Shown: piece by piece, positions 11,139 to 18,832 of the stretch
Numbering within the stretch: the first letter of the stretch is position 1
Layout: each line of letters starts with the position of its first letter
DNA from: a virus
Virus record (IMG/VR): IMGVR_UViG_3300042307_001176
Coordinates: 90,412-154,411 of that record
DNA: 64,000 bases
Strand: one strand, 5' to 3'
Made by a program: the position numbers and the translations under genes
Notes under the pieces: model-generated
What the model was told of the DNA's origin: nothing
Seen by the model: only the letters and a program-made list of their open reading frames with translations
Database searches by the model: none

Positions 11139-11969
11139 ATGCTTAAACATCTAAAAGATTTTAAAAATTTTAGTCTATTCGAATCGATTAGAATAGAAAA
11201 AATGGATCCTTCCACATACGAAAAAGAAACAGTTACTGCTTTACCTTATGTTGATAAGATAGAGGAAAATAGACAATTATTTCTTAAAAAACTTTGTAAA
11301 ATTTCAGAAGAGCTAGATATAAAACCAGAATGGCTTTTACATACAATATTTCATGAAAGTAGGTTTGATCCTAAGTACAGAGATCAAATGTCACGTGCAG
11401 TAGGACTTATTTCTTTTCTTCCTAGTATTTTAAAAATATTTATCAACGATGAAACAGGTAAAACAATAACGCCTAATGACGTTTTACAAATGAGCAATAT
11501 TGATCAATTGGACTTAGTTGCGGAATTTTATAAAATGTGGTTCGAAAAAATGAAATTAAAATCACCAATTATTGCTGGAGATTTTGCAGCTTTAACTTTC
11601 TATCCTGCAGTAATACAAAAGGATTGGGGGTGGAAATTCCCTGATTATGTAGTGGATTTAAATATAGAAATGTTTAATAAGTTCCCTTCTGGTGTTGGTA
11701 GAACTAAAAAAGATTATTATGATTATATTGATCAAGTATTAAATAACAATACTGAACAAGATGATGATAATGATTATATACTAGGTAATTTTGGTGGTGC
11801 TTTTGCAGAGCCAGGAGTATATAGTAATAAGAAACCTTTAGAATTTTATAAAGATCTTTTATTTGCTATACAAGATCCAGCACAAAATCAAGAGCTACAA
11901 GCTCAGGACATAGAAAATACAGAGAAATCCAAGCAGATTGGTACACTAGGAATAAACAACGTAAAATAA
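11139..11969 (+). CDS. lytic transglycosylase (SLT-like) with capsid-targeting-like N-terminus, 276 aa
   Basis: The N-terminus MLKHLKDFKNFSLFESI has the basic/aromatic pattern and an L-F-E site like the putative head-targeted proteins here. Residues about 60-100 (DIKPEWLLHTIFHESRFDP, then SRAVGLISFLPS) match the soluble lytic transglycosylase core, with catalytic Glu in HES and the A-x-G-L helix. The C-terminal third is acidic and low-complexity. I infer a muralytic protein carried inside the head and ejected to open peptidoglycan during DNA entry. It starts 13 nt after the TS-like gene with a GATATATAT motif between. Confidence 0.7.
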   Translation: MLKHLKDFKNFSLFESIRIEKMDPSTYEKETVTALPYVDKIEENRQLFLKKLCKISEELDIKPEWLLHTIFHESRFDPKYRDQMSRAVGLISFLPSILKIFINDETGKTITPNDVLQMSNIDQLDLVAEFYKMWFEKMKLKSPIIAGDFAALTFYPAVIQKDWGWKFPDYVVDLNIEMFNKFPSGVGRTKKDYYDYIDQVLNNNTEQDDDNDYILGNFGGAFAEPGVYSNKKPLEFYKDLLFAIQDPAQNQELQAQDIENTEKSKQIGTLGINNVK

Positions 11970-11977
11970 AATATAAA

Positions 11978-12160
11978 ATGAAAGCTATTATTAATTTTTT
12001 TAAATCTTTATTTACAACTAAAAAAGAAGAGATGTTTTGTGAGATCGTGAAAAAAGAAGCTACTCCTAAAGCTAAAAGAGGAAAAAAACCTAAAACTGAA
12101 AAAGCGATAGGAAAGGAAGTTAAAGCTCCTGCTAAAAAATCCAAAAAAAGTGAAAATTAA
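11978..12160 (+). CDS. small Lys-rich protein, 60 aa
   Basis: N-terminal hydrophobic helix (MKAIINFFKSLF) followed by a Lys/Ala/Pro-rich tail (KRGKKPKTEKAIGKEVK) typical of disordered DNA- or RNA-binding segments. No family recognised. It starts 8 nt after the transglycosylase and overlaps the next gene by 11 nt, so the three are translationally linked. Possibly a DNA-condensing or membrane-associated virion peptide; this is inference from composition only. Confidence 0.5.
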   Translation: MKAIINFFKSLFTTKKEEMFCEIVKKEATPKAKRGKKPKTEKAIGKEVKAPAKKSKKSEN

Positions 12161-12437
12161 GAAGCTAACCGAATTCCTTATAGAAACTAATAGTCAATTA
12201 GAATATAGCGGAGAAGACGTTACAAAAATGCCAATTATAGGTAAGATTATTACCTATTCTATTGGTCCTTTTGAAGAGGGAGAATATGATGTAGTAGAAA
12301 TAATAGATTCTCCAGACGGGAAAGATATTTATGTTACAGATAAATGGTATAAAGAATACAAAAGAATACCACAGATCATACATTCTGATTTAGTAAAAGA
12401 ATATATTCCAGTAGAAAAATTGGGAAACTTTTATTAA
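12150..12437 (+). CDS. hypothetical protein with capsid-targeting-like N-terminus, 95 aa
   Basis: Starts at GTG (12150), overlapping the previous gene by 11 nt, and reads MKIKKLTEFLIETN: a basic helix ending L-I-E, like the T4 capsid-targeting sequence. The rest is a small beta-rich domain (GKIITYSIGPFEEGEYDVVE, DKWYKEY). No catalytic motif. With the upstream transglycosylase sharing the N-terminal pattern, the operon probably encodes internal head proteins. Confidence 0.5.
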   Translation: MKIKKLTEFLIETNSQLEYSGEDVTKMPIIGKIITYSIGPFEEGEYDVVEIIDSPDGKDIYVTDKWYKEYKRIPQIIHSDLVKEYIPVEKLGNFY

Positions 12438-12457
12438 TAAGGTTATATAATAATAGA

Positions 12458-12535
12458 ACTAGAGGTTTCTAGTCACTTCCCGGTCAACAAACCGTAGAGT
12501 TTTCAGAAATGGAAGCAAAGGAAGGGGCCAAATAA
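12458..12535 (+). ncRNA. candidate structured 5' leader
   Basis: Consecutive hairpins ACTAGA/TCTAGT (12458-12473) and CGGT/ACCG (12481-12494), with CTTCC (12476-12480) able to pair with GGAAG downstream. A motif (AGAAATGGAAGCAA, 12505-12518) resembles one at 4176. It ends 11 nt before the next start codon, so it could act in cis on that gene. Confidence 0.35.
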
Positions 12536-12545
12536 AATAGTCTTT

Positions 12546-13301
12546 ATGTATTATTCAACGCCAAGCGTAATGTCGGCATGTACTGCTAACATTACAAAAA
12601 ACAGAAATAGATCTAAGATCTATGAGAATTCCGTCTATCTAAAAGACGGTGAAAATTTCGAGATTGAGTTATTCAATCCAACAACGTCAAGGGTACTTGC
12701 AAAAATCACTATCAACGGTAATAGCATTTCTAATTCAGGAATTGTTCTAAAACCAGGAGAGAGAGTTTATCTGGAAAGATTTATTGATTCAAACAACAAA
12801 TTTGTTTTTGAAACGTATGAAGTCGAAGGATCAAATGAAGCTTTAAATGCTATCAGAAATAATGGAGGTGTAGAAGTTTCTTTCTATACTGAAATTACAA
12901 CTTCCACTTACTCGTCATTTCCAACTAGCCATACTGGATATGTGTCGGGTACATTGAATGATACCTACAGCTATCCATTTGGTGGTACTACAGTAAATAA
13001 TCTTTTTACAATGTCCAGTGTTACTAATAGTTCTATAGGAGTTAATTCTAGTGTATTAACTAGTTCAACAAAAAGTATTGAAACTGGTAGAATCGAAAAA
13101 GGTGATTCAAGCGATCAATTATTCGAAACAGTAAATGGGAATTTTAGCACATTTGCTACAAGTTCTATTACTATCAAATTACTTCCTGAGTCACAAAAAC
13201 CAGTTGAGGTTTCTACACTTAGAAACTACTGTGCAAATTGTGGAACAAGATCTAAAAAGCAATCTTGGAAATTCTGTCCAAATTGTGGAGAAAAAATCTA
13301 A
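12546..13301 (+). CDS. protein with C-terminal zinc ribbon, 251 aa
   Basis: Residues 1-100 form a beta-rich region (ENFEIELFNPTTSRVLAKI, GIVLKPGERVYLERF) similar in style to virion decoration or head-associated proteins. The middle is Ser/Thr-rich. The last 30 residues are a classic zinc ribbon, YCANCGTRSKKQSWKFCPNCG (two CxxC pairs). Location among putative head proteins and structured leader upstream suggest a late structural protein. Family recognised only as zinc-ribbon-containing phage protein; exact role unknown. Confidence 0.55.
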   Translation: MYYSTPSVMSACTANITKNRNRSKIYENSVYLKDGENFEIELFNPTTSRVLAKITINGNSISNSGIVLKPGERVYLERFIDSNNKFVFETYEVEGSNEALNAIRNNGGVEVSFYTEITTSTYSSFPTSHTGYVSGTLNDTYSYPFGGTTVNNLFTMSSVTNSSIGVNSSVLTSSTKSIETGRIEKGDSSDQLFETVNGNFSTFATSSITIKLLPESQKPVEVSTLRNYCANCGTRSKKQSWKFCPNCGEKI

Positions 13302-13316
13302 ACCCTACTACACAAA

Positions 13317-13340
13317 AAACCCAAGAGCGATCTTGGGTTT
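13317..13340. terminator. bidirectional terminator between convergent genes
   Basis: AAACCCAAGA (13317-13326) pairs with TCTTGGGTTT (13331-13340), loop GCGA. The A-run just before gives a U-tract for the minus strand, and the T-rich sequence after it serves the plus strand. Confidence 0.8.
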
Positions 13341-13350
13341 GTAGTTTTTA

Positions 13351-14163
13351 TTAATTAAGGTAAGTATCCCAATCCTGAGCCATTTCTGCTTGAGAAATTT
13401 CAGTATCTGTATAAGGTCTAATATTTTTTAAAGGAGTACCTTGATAGTTCATGTAAGCTTCTTTAGGTACTGGAATTTGTGATTGCTGAGGTGTTTCTGA
13501 TCCGTATCCAGCATATGTAGGTTGAGTTGTAACATCGCTTTTTGTAGGAGCTCCTGTTACCCAACTAACTGCTTTAACTCCAGATTTAATTTCAGTTGTT
13601 ACTCCTCTTAAAGCTTTAATTTTTCCAGCGTCTTTACTAAGAGCTACTAATTTAGATCCCCCATTAAGTACAAATGATTTTAAAGATCCTAGCATTTTTC
13701 CAACAAATGGTGCAATACCAGAGAATTTAGCTAAAAATTTAGAACCTTTTAAGAATTTAGCAATTTTAGGAAAGAATTTAGCAACTCCATTAATTAATGG
13801 CTTAAGAATCCCCGCTCCTATTCCTACACCTTTTCCTAGTGCTTTAACTAGAAGAGTTCCTCCTGCTCCAATGTATTGTCCAAATAATGGGATTAAACCA
13901 ATTGCACAAAGTCCAGCAAGAAGAAATTCGCCTTGCTTAGCATAAGAAACTAAATTAATACCTTCTGCTACTGATCCTACTCCTGGTATAAGAGCTGCAA
14001 AATCTAAAATTGTATTATACCATGCCTCTAGTAATTGATCATCATTAGAATTTAGATATTCTATAGATTCAATAATTTGTTCATGTGAAAAATCGTTCTG
14101 GTTGAAATTAAAGCTATTCTCATCTTCGAATAGAAATCCGTCCATTGATAATATGTGATTCAT
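13351..14163 (-). CDS. hydrophobic protein with capsid-targeting-like N-terminus, 270 aa
   Basis: Reads MNHILSMDGFLFEDEN at the start, with an L-F-E site. Residues 50-125 are hydrophobic and glycine-rich (LDFAALIPGVGSVAEGINLV, IGLIPLFGQYIGAGG), resembling the membrane-active pre-toxin-like segments seen in polymorphic toxins and in some phage virion proteins. Further Gly/Lys-rich amphipathic repeats follow (KFFPKIAKFLKGSKFLAKFS). This is one of only two genes on the minus strand, with its own late-type motif at 14179-14187. I infer a head-packaged protein that acts on host membranes during entry, or a pore former; neither is proven. Confidence 0.55.
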   Translation of the reverse strand: MNHILSMDGFLFEDENSFNFNQNDFSHEQIIESIEYLNSNDDQLLEAWYNTILDFAALIPGVGSVAEGINLVSYAKQGEFLLAGLCAIGLIPLFGQYIGAGGTLLVKALGKGVGIGAGILKPLINGVAKFFPKIAKFLKGSKFLAKFSGIAPFVGKMLGSLKSFVLNGGSKLVALSKDAGKIKALRGVTTEIKSGVKAVSWVTGAPTKSDVTTQPTYAGYGSETPQQSQIPVPKEAYMNYQGTPLKNIRPYTDTEISQAEMAQDWDTYLN

Positions 14164-14178
14164 ACTATTATTTTTATT

Positions 14179-14187
14179 TTATATATC
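14179..14187 (-). promoter_or_regulatory. putative late promoter motif on the minus strand
   Basis: The plus strand TTATATATC is GATATATAA on the minus strand, 15 nt upstream of the minus-strand gene. Its presence in the correct orientation supports the motif as a real promoter. Confidence 0.5.
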
Positions 14188-14227
14188 TGATTCAAGGAAA
14201 CTTTTGATGTTTTTCACTATAATTAGC

Positions 14228-14581
14228 ATGTTATATAGATCAAGTAAAATATATGTAGATGATTCTGATATTCATGGACGTGGAGTATTTGCATCGGAAT
14301 TTATAAAATCGGGTGAAATTCTAGAGGAATGTCATTTTTTAGTATTAGAAAATGGATTACAATATCCAGAAATTTTACATAATCATTTTTTTTCGTGGCC
14401 AAAAGGCGCAGGAGACAAATTAGCTATATGTCTTGGATATGGAAGTATCTTTAATAACTCAGACGAATCTCCCAATGCAGATTGGCAAACAGACACAACA
14501 AAAAACAAAATAATATTCTTCTCAATCCGAGATATTAATCAAGGAGATGAAATATTTACGAATTACCGAAAAAATGATTAA
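14228..14581 (+). CDS. SET-domain protein, putative lysine methyltransferase, 117 aa
   Basis: DIHGRGVFASEFIKSGEILEE at residues 13-33 is the SET N-terminal motif. FNNSDESPNADW corresponds to the N-H-S-x-x-P-N motif that binds S-adenosylmethionine, and INQGDEIFTNY is the terminal G-E-E-I-x-x-Y motif. The product would methylate lysine side chains; the substrate could be a host ribosomal protein, RNA polymerase or a virion protein. The ATG at 14228 places the motif as close to the N-terminus as in other short SET proteins; an in-frame ATG at 14207 is the alternative. It is divergent from the minus-strand gene. Confidence 0.75.
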   Translation: MLYRSSKIYVDDSDIHGRGVFASEFIKSGEILEECHFLVLENGLQYPEILHNHFFSWPKGAGDKLAICLGYGSIFNNSDESPNADWQTDTTKNKIIFFSIRDINQGDEIFTNYRKND

Positions 14582-14647
14582 TTTTTTAAAAAATCGTTTT
14601 TTATAACAAAGCAGTATCATTAAATTTATCCTATAAACAAAAACAAG

Positions 14648-14914
14648 ATGGACACGGAAGACAGGAAAAGATTAGAAGAAATAGAGAAAAGTATAGAAAA
14701 GCTCTATGATGAACAATCAAGAAAACTTTACGATTACATTGCTCAAATGGGTGAAGATGCTTTTATGGAAGGACAACCTTTATATAAGTTTAGAGACACC
14801 GATCTTTTTGATAAACTTATAGCACACTTTGAATCTATTGAAGAATACGAAAAATGTGCATTCATTCTAGAGCAATCTACAAAAATTAGACAAGCAATTA
14901 TAGAAAGGATGTAA
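14648..14914 (+). CDS. helical hypothetical protein, 88 aa
   Basis: Charged, mostly helical small protein (MDTEDRKRLEEIEKSIEKLY, then HFESIEEYEKCAFILEQSTK). The final helices resemble the UVR/TPR-like helical hairpins in regulators that bind ClpC-type chaperones, but the similarity is weak. No catalytic motif. It stands between the SET gene and another small ORF on the same strand. Function unknown. Confidence 0.5.
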   Translation: MDTEDRKRLEEIEKSIEKLYDEQSRKLYDYIAQMGEDAFMEGQPLYKFRDTDLFDKLIAHFESIEEYEKCAFILEQSTKIRQAIIERM

Positions 14915-14956
14915 TACAGAAGAAACTTTTCCAAGTTCATACAATATAAATAGTGT

Positions 14957-15211
14957 ATGGGAAAAGGACGAAGATACATAAAAAAATCTGCTGATGGCAG
15001 ATTTTTTTTGCATATAGAGAAGCCAGAGTATCAGATAGATCTTGATAAGAAAACAAAATTATGGACCTCTTCAGATTATCTGTTCTCAGAGGCTCTTAAA
15101 GAAGATTTAGAAAACACAAAAAATACTCTGGACGTATTAATAAGGTGGAATGAGATTCAACAGAATTTTGAAGCTTGTAATAAGCTTCTACTTTTAAGAA
15201 AAACTTTCTAA
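14957..15211 (+). CDS. hypothetical protein, 84 aa
   Basis: MGKGRRYIKKSADGRFFLHI suggests a basic beta-hairpin N-terminus, followed by a helical half (EALKEDLENTKNTLDVLIRW, FEACNKLLLLRKTF). No motif recognised. It follows the preceding gene by 42 nt and ends just before a strong terminator, so it is the last gene of that transcript. Confidence 0.5.
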   Translation: MGKGRRYIKKSADGRFFLHIEKPEYQIDLDKKTKLWTSSDYLFSEALKEDLENTKNTLDVLIRWNEIQQNFEACNKLLLLRKTF

Positions 15212-15216
15212 AATAA

Positions 15217-15244
15217 AAAAAAAGAGTGGATTCACTCTTTTTTT
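15217..15244 (+). terminator. rho-independent terminator
   Basis: AAAAAAAGAGTG pairs with CACTCTTTTTTT around loop GATT (15229-15232). It separates the small-gene block from the recombination and replication block. Confidence 0.9.
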
Positions 15245-15288
15245 GTGAACCTAAATTAAAAAATCGAGTATAATAATAAAAAGAAATT

Positions 15289-15594
15289 ATGGAATCGATT
15301 TTTGAAAACGAAAAATTATTATCGGGAAGAATGCTTTCCTTATCTAAATCTGGATATAGAGAAGAATTCCCAGATAATGAGGTTTATTTCAATGCAAACA
15401 TTTTTGTTTTAGAAGAGGGTAAAATTTGGTATGGTGATATTGATGTCACTAAAGAAAAAGAACAATTAGAAAATGTAGCAAGAGAAATTGGAAAAGATTT
15501 GTACATCCTTAGGGAAATGGACGGAAGATTTGGAAATGAAGAATTAAAGGATTCTGAAATTATTACTAGAGCAATGTGTAAAATAACTAAATAA
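15289..15594 (+). CDS. hypothetical protein, 101 aa
   Basis: Small soluble protein starting MESIFENEKLLSGRM, with a beta-rich middle (EVYFNANIFVLEEGKIWYGD) and helical segments. It lies 14 nt before uvsX and immediately after a terminator, so it probably heads the recombination operon. The pattern of an 'ILREMDGRF' segment near the C-terminus does not match any family I recognise. Confidence 0.5.
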   Translation: MESIFENEKLLSGRMLSLSKSGYREEFPDNEVYFNANIFVLEEGKIWYGDIDVTKEKEQLENVAREIGKDLYILREMDGRFGNEELKDSEIITRAMCKITK

Positions 15595-15608
15595 TAAAAA
15601 TAATAAAT

Positions 15609-16772
15609 ATGGCAAAGAAAGAATTTTCGTTCGCGGAATTAGACAAATCACTTTCAAAAATTGAAGGATTTGAAATGGGATCAATTTTAGAAACTAATGA
15701 GTTTTCTAAAACAACAGAATGGATCTCAACAGGTAATTATCTTTTAAATGCTCAACTTTCAGGAAGTTTATTTGGAGGAATAGCAAATAACAGATCAATA
15801 GGAATTGCGGGTGATCCTTCTACAGGTAAGACTTTTCTGGCAATGAATATTACAAGAGAAGCTCAGAAGCAAGATTATGATGTTATTTATTGTGACACAG
15901 AAGGTGCTATAGATAAAAGCTCAGCCAAAAAATTCGGAGTTGATCCAACAAGAGTTAGATACCAGCCTATTAAAACTATTAATGACTTTAAAATATTCAC
16001 AACAAATATTTTAGAAAAAGTTAAGAATGCAAGAAAAGAAGGGGCAGAACCTAAAATCATGATCATTTTAGATTCTCTTGGTATGCTTAGTACAGATAAA
16101 GAAACAGGTGATGCTATTAAGGGTAAGAGCGCAATGGATATGGGATTAAGATCTAAAGAAATGAGATCACTATTCCGTGTTATAACATTAGACTTAACAG
16201 GTGTTAGAATTCCATTGGTTTGTACTAATCACACAACAACAGGAGGAATAGGCGGATTTATGCCAACGAAAGAAGCATCAGGAGGTGATGGACCAATTTT
16301 CTCAATGAGTAATGTTATTATGCTTTCTAAAGCACAATTAAAAGAGAATGACACAAAAACCGGAATTATTGTAACATCTACACCTAAGAAAGCAAGATTC
16401 ACCAGACCTTATCCAGTTAAATTCCATATCTCATTTATGAATGGTATGAATCCTTATGTGGGATTACAAGATTTTACTTCCTGGGAAATTTGCGGAATTG
16501 AAAGAGGTAAATTAGAGGTTGATAAAAAAACAGGAGACATGGAATTTACCGCTAATGCTACTTCTACAAGATGGGCAATTAAACATTTAGGCAAGACCGT
16601 TACTTCTTCTCAATTATTTAATGGAGAAATATTCACTGATGAAGTATTAAGTATGATCGATGAGAAAGTAATTAAACCTCATTTCTTATTACCCGATCTT
16701 TTTGACGATGAAGAATTAGCAATACTAGCTGAACCTGAAGCAGACACTGAAGAGGAAGATGGAGAAGAATAA
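15609..16772 (+). CDS. uvsX: UvsX/RecA-type recombinase, 387 aa
   Basis: Walker A GDPSTGKT lies at residues 68-75 and Walker B ImIILDSLGML at about 150, with the RecA-type loop containing NHTTTGGIGGF. Length and an acidic C-terminal tail (EADTEEEDGEE) match T4 UvsX, where the tail contacts the gp32/UvsY machinery. It catalyses strand invasion for recombination-dependent replication. Neighbours (helicase, 47, 46) are the same set as in T4-like phages. No UvsY is identified in this window. Confidence 0.93.
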   Translation: MAKKEFSFAELDKSLSKIEGFEMGSILETNEFSKTTEWISTGNYLLNAQLSGSLFGGIANNRSIGIAGDPSTGKTFLAMNITREAQKQDYDVIYCDTEGAIDKSSAKKFGVDPTRVRYQPIKTINDFKIFTTNILEKVKNARKEGAEPKIMIILDSLGMLSTDKETGDAIKGKSAMDMGLRSKEMRSLFRVITLDLTGVRIPLVCTNHTTTGGIGGFMPTKEASGGDGPIFSMSNVIMLSKAQLKENDTKTGIIVTSTPKKARFTRPYPVKFHISFMNGMNPYVGLQDFTSWEICGIERGKLEVDKKTGDMEFTANATSTRWAIKHLGKTVTSSQLFNGEIFTDEVLSMIDEKVIKPHFLLPDLFDDEELAILAEPEADTEEEDGEE

Positions 16773-16779
16773 ACTTAAA

Positions 16780-17052
16780 ATGAAATATCTGCTAGGTATC
16801 TGGAAAGATCTTCCCGAATATCCAACAAAAGAAGATGTTATTTATGAGCTTAACTCATATTTAATTAAGGATGGAAGACCTGATGGAGAGTTTTCAGACC
16901 AGACTTTTAATTCTTTTCTTCCTGAAGGATGGGAAGAAAATAAATTTGCAGAAGCAGTTAATGAACTTATAGAGACAGACATTTTTGAAAAAACTGAAAA
17001 AACATTAGGAAATAAAAATTGGTATAAAATAAAGGATAATCCACACTATTAA
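16780..17052 (+). CDS. hypothetical protein between uvsX and helicase, 90 aa
   Basis: The start MKYLLGIWKDLPEYPTKEDV, 8 nt after the uvsX stop, is preferred over an in-frame ATG at 16759 inside uvsX. A winged-helix-like pattern is possible (EDVIYELNSYL, FAEAVNELIETDIFEKTEKT), but I see no diagnostic motif. Placement directly before the helicase, with 2 nt spacing, suggests a loader or accessory of replication; unproven. Confidence 0.5.
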   Translation: MKYLLGIWKDLPEYPTKEDVIYELNSYLIKDGRPDGEFSDQTFNSFLPEGWEENKFAEAVNELIETDIFEKTEKTLGNKNWYKIKDNPHY

Positions 17053-17054
17053 AA

Positions 17055-18356
17055 ATGCAAAATCAACACTTAGAAAATATTTGGTTTAAAGCGGTAATTG
17101 ACAATCCAGCTTATATTGAAGCAACAGAATCTAGTTACTTCAAAAATGCAGATTTCCAAGAAGCTTTTAAAGTCGTAAAATCATTTTGGAAAAAATATCA
17201 ACAGGTCCCTAGCAAAAATCAAGTCAGAGAATCTGCAAAACTTTTGAAATTAGAAGATAAACTCACAGATTCTTTACTTGAATCTATGTGGTCAATATCT
17301 CTTAATGATTACGATACTGATTGGTTACAACAGAATACCGAATCTTGGATTGAATGGAAGACATTAGAAAAAAGTGCGGTAGATTCAATAAATTATATCA
17401 AAAGTACTGATGTAACTCCAGATAATATTAAGGATGTGATTAACACTTACAAATCGATAGTTGTTGATCGTAATAAAGTGGATTTCTCATTTGATATGGG
17501 GCTTAACTTTAAAGATCCAGAAGCTCACAAGCAGCCAAGCAGCTTAACATTCTCTAGTGGATATGATTACATAGATCATTGCCTTGGTGGAGGATTTTCA
17601 GCTAAATGTCTATATGTTTTATTAGGACAGCCTAAAGTTGGAAAAACTCTTTGGCTTGGTAATATAGCAACACAAGCTATTAGAGCAGCAAATAATGTCG
17701 CTATTGTTACATTAGAATTAGGAGACAGAAAATACATGAAAAGATTAGGATCTAATCTTTTGGGAATCAAGATGTCAGAATATAAAGACTCAGCGGAGAA
17801 TGACTCACAAATTAAAAAGAAAATAACAAATCTTGGATTTGATAATTTAAGAACCCCCGGTGAATTAGTAGTGAAAGAATTTGCCACATCTCAAGCATCT
17901 GCAATAGACGTAGAAAATTGGTTAACTAAGGTTGAACAAGTAATGGGAATTAAATTCAAAATCGTTATTATTGACTATATTAATATTATGAAGAACTGGA
18001 GAAATCCAAATTCAGAAAATACATATATGAAAATTAAACAGATTGCAGAAGATCTTAGAGCTGCAGCACAAAGAAATGATTGGGCAATAGTGACAGCAAC
18101 TCAGACAAAACAAAGTGAATTTGATGCTACGGATCTCAGTATGAATTCAGCATCCGAATCATCAGGACTGGTAGCAACAGTTGATGGTATGTTTGGTATT
18201 ATTCAAGATCCTATGATGCTTACTAACAACGAATACAAGCTAAAATTGCTTGCAAATAGGGACGAAGGCTATAAAAACTCTTACAAAAAGTTTATAGTTG
18301 ATTACACCTTCATGAGAATATCTGAAGATCCCAACTCTCAAATAATAAATGATTGA
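17055..18356 (+). CDS. 41: DnaB-family replicative helicase (T4 gp41-like), 433 aa
   Basis: N-terminal helical domain (1-140) followed by a RecA-fold ATPase: Walker A GQPKVGKT at about 191-198, Walker B FKIVIIDYINIM at about 307, and the conserved glutamine motif TATQTKQSEF. The LEL acidic residue after motif I (TLELGDRKYM) is also typical. It is a hexameric 5'-3' helicase at the fork. The gene overlaps the next ORF through TGATG. No attached primase domain, as in T4, where the primase is separate; no primase is evident in the window. Confidence 0.9.
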   Translation: MQNQHLENIWFKAVIDNPAYIEATESSYFKNADFQEAFKVVKSFWKKYQQVPSKNQVRESAKLLKLEDKLTDSLLESMWSISLNDYDTDWLQQNTESWIEWKTLEKSAVDSINYIKSTDVTPDNIKDVINTYKSIVVDRNKVDFSFDMGLNFKDPEAHKQPSSLTFSSGYDYIDHCLGGGFSAKCLYVLLGQPKVGKTLWLGNIATQAIRAANNVAIVTLELGDRKYMKRLGSNLLGIKMSEYKDSAENDSQIKKKITNLGFDNLRTPGELVVKEFATSQASAIDVENWLTKVEQVMGIKFKIVIIDYINIMKNWRNPNSENTYMKIKQIAEDLRAAAQRNDWAIVTATQTKQSEFDATDLSMNSASESSGLVATVDGMFGIIQDPMMLTNNEYKLKLLANRDEGYKNSYKKFIVDYTFMRISEDPNSQIIND

Positions 18357-18832
18357 TGAAAAAACAGCAAAAACTGATCGAAGATGAAAAAACCGACCTT
18401 GACATAAATCAAGAACTAGCAGAAAAAAAGAACGAAAAAGATACTGTTGATGAAGAGTTTGAAATGGATTCAAGTACAGATTATAGAAGCTTACAGTCTA
18501 TAGTAACTTATGAAGATGAAGACTATATTCATTCGTGTAATTTAAATGATAAAATAGACGAGATCTTTCAAGTATCTAGATGGACTATCATAAGTCCAAG
18601 TAAAAAAATACCAAAGGATCTTATCCCTTTAATATTTCAAGACATATTAAAAGAATTGGAAGAGACAGAATTTACAATGGTAGAGAAATTTGTTGCTATT
18701 TGTGATTATACAGCAATAAATTATCAAAAAGCTTATGAATCTATTCATATGAAGTATAAAGAAATTATAGTTCAAGAGATGGATCAAAAATATGGTATTT
18801 TAAGTAAAAAAGGAATTAAAAAGATATTTTAA
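18356..18832 (+). CDS. hypothetical protein in replication operon, 158 aa
   Basis: ATG at 18356 overlaps the helicase stop (TGATG). Residues 1-50 are acidic and disordered (KKQQKLIEDEKTDLDINQEL); residues 60-158 form a helical domain (DKIDEIFQVSRWTIISPSKK). It ends one base into the next gene start (TAATG), so it is tightly coupled between helicase and gp47. Such placement suggests a helicase loader or ssDNA-binding mediator, but I recognise no family. Confidence 0.55.
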   Translation: MKKQQKLIEDEKTDLDINQELAEKKNEKDTVDEEFEMDSSTDYRSLQSIVTYEDEDYIHSCNLNDKIDEIFQVSRWTIISPSKKIPKDLIPLIFQDILKELEETEFTMVEKFVAICDYTAINYQKAYESIHMKYKEIIVQEMDQKYGILSKKGIKKIF

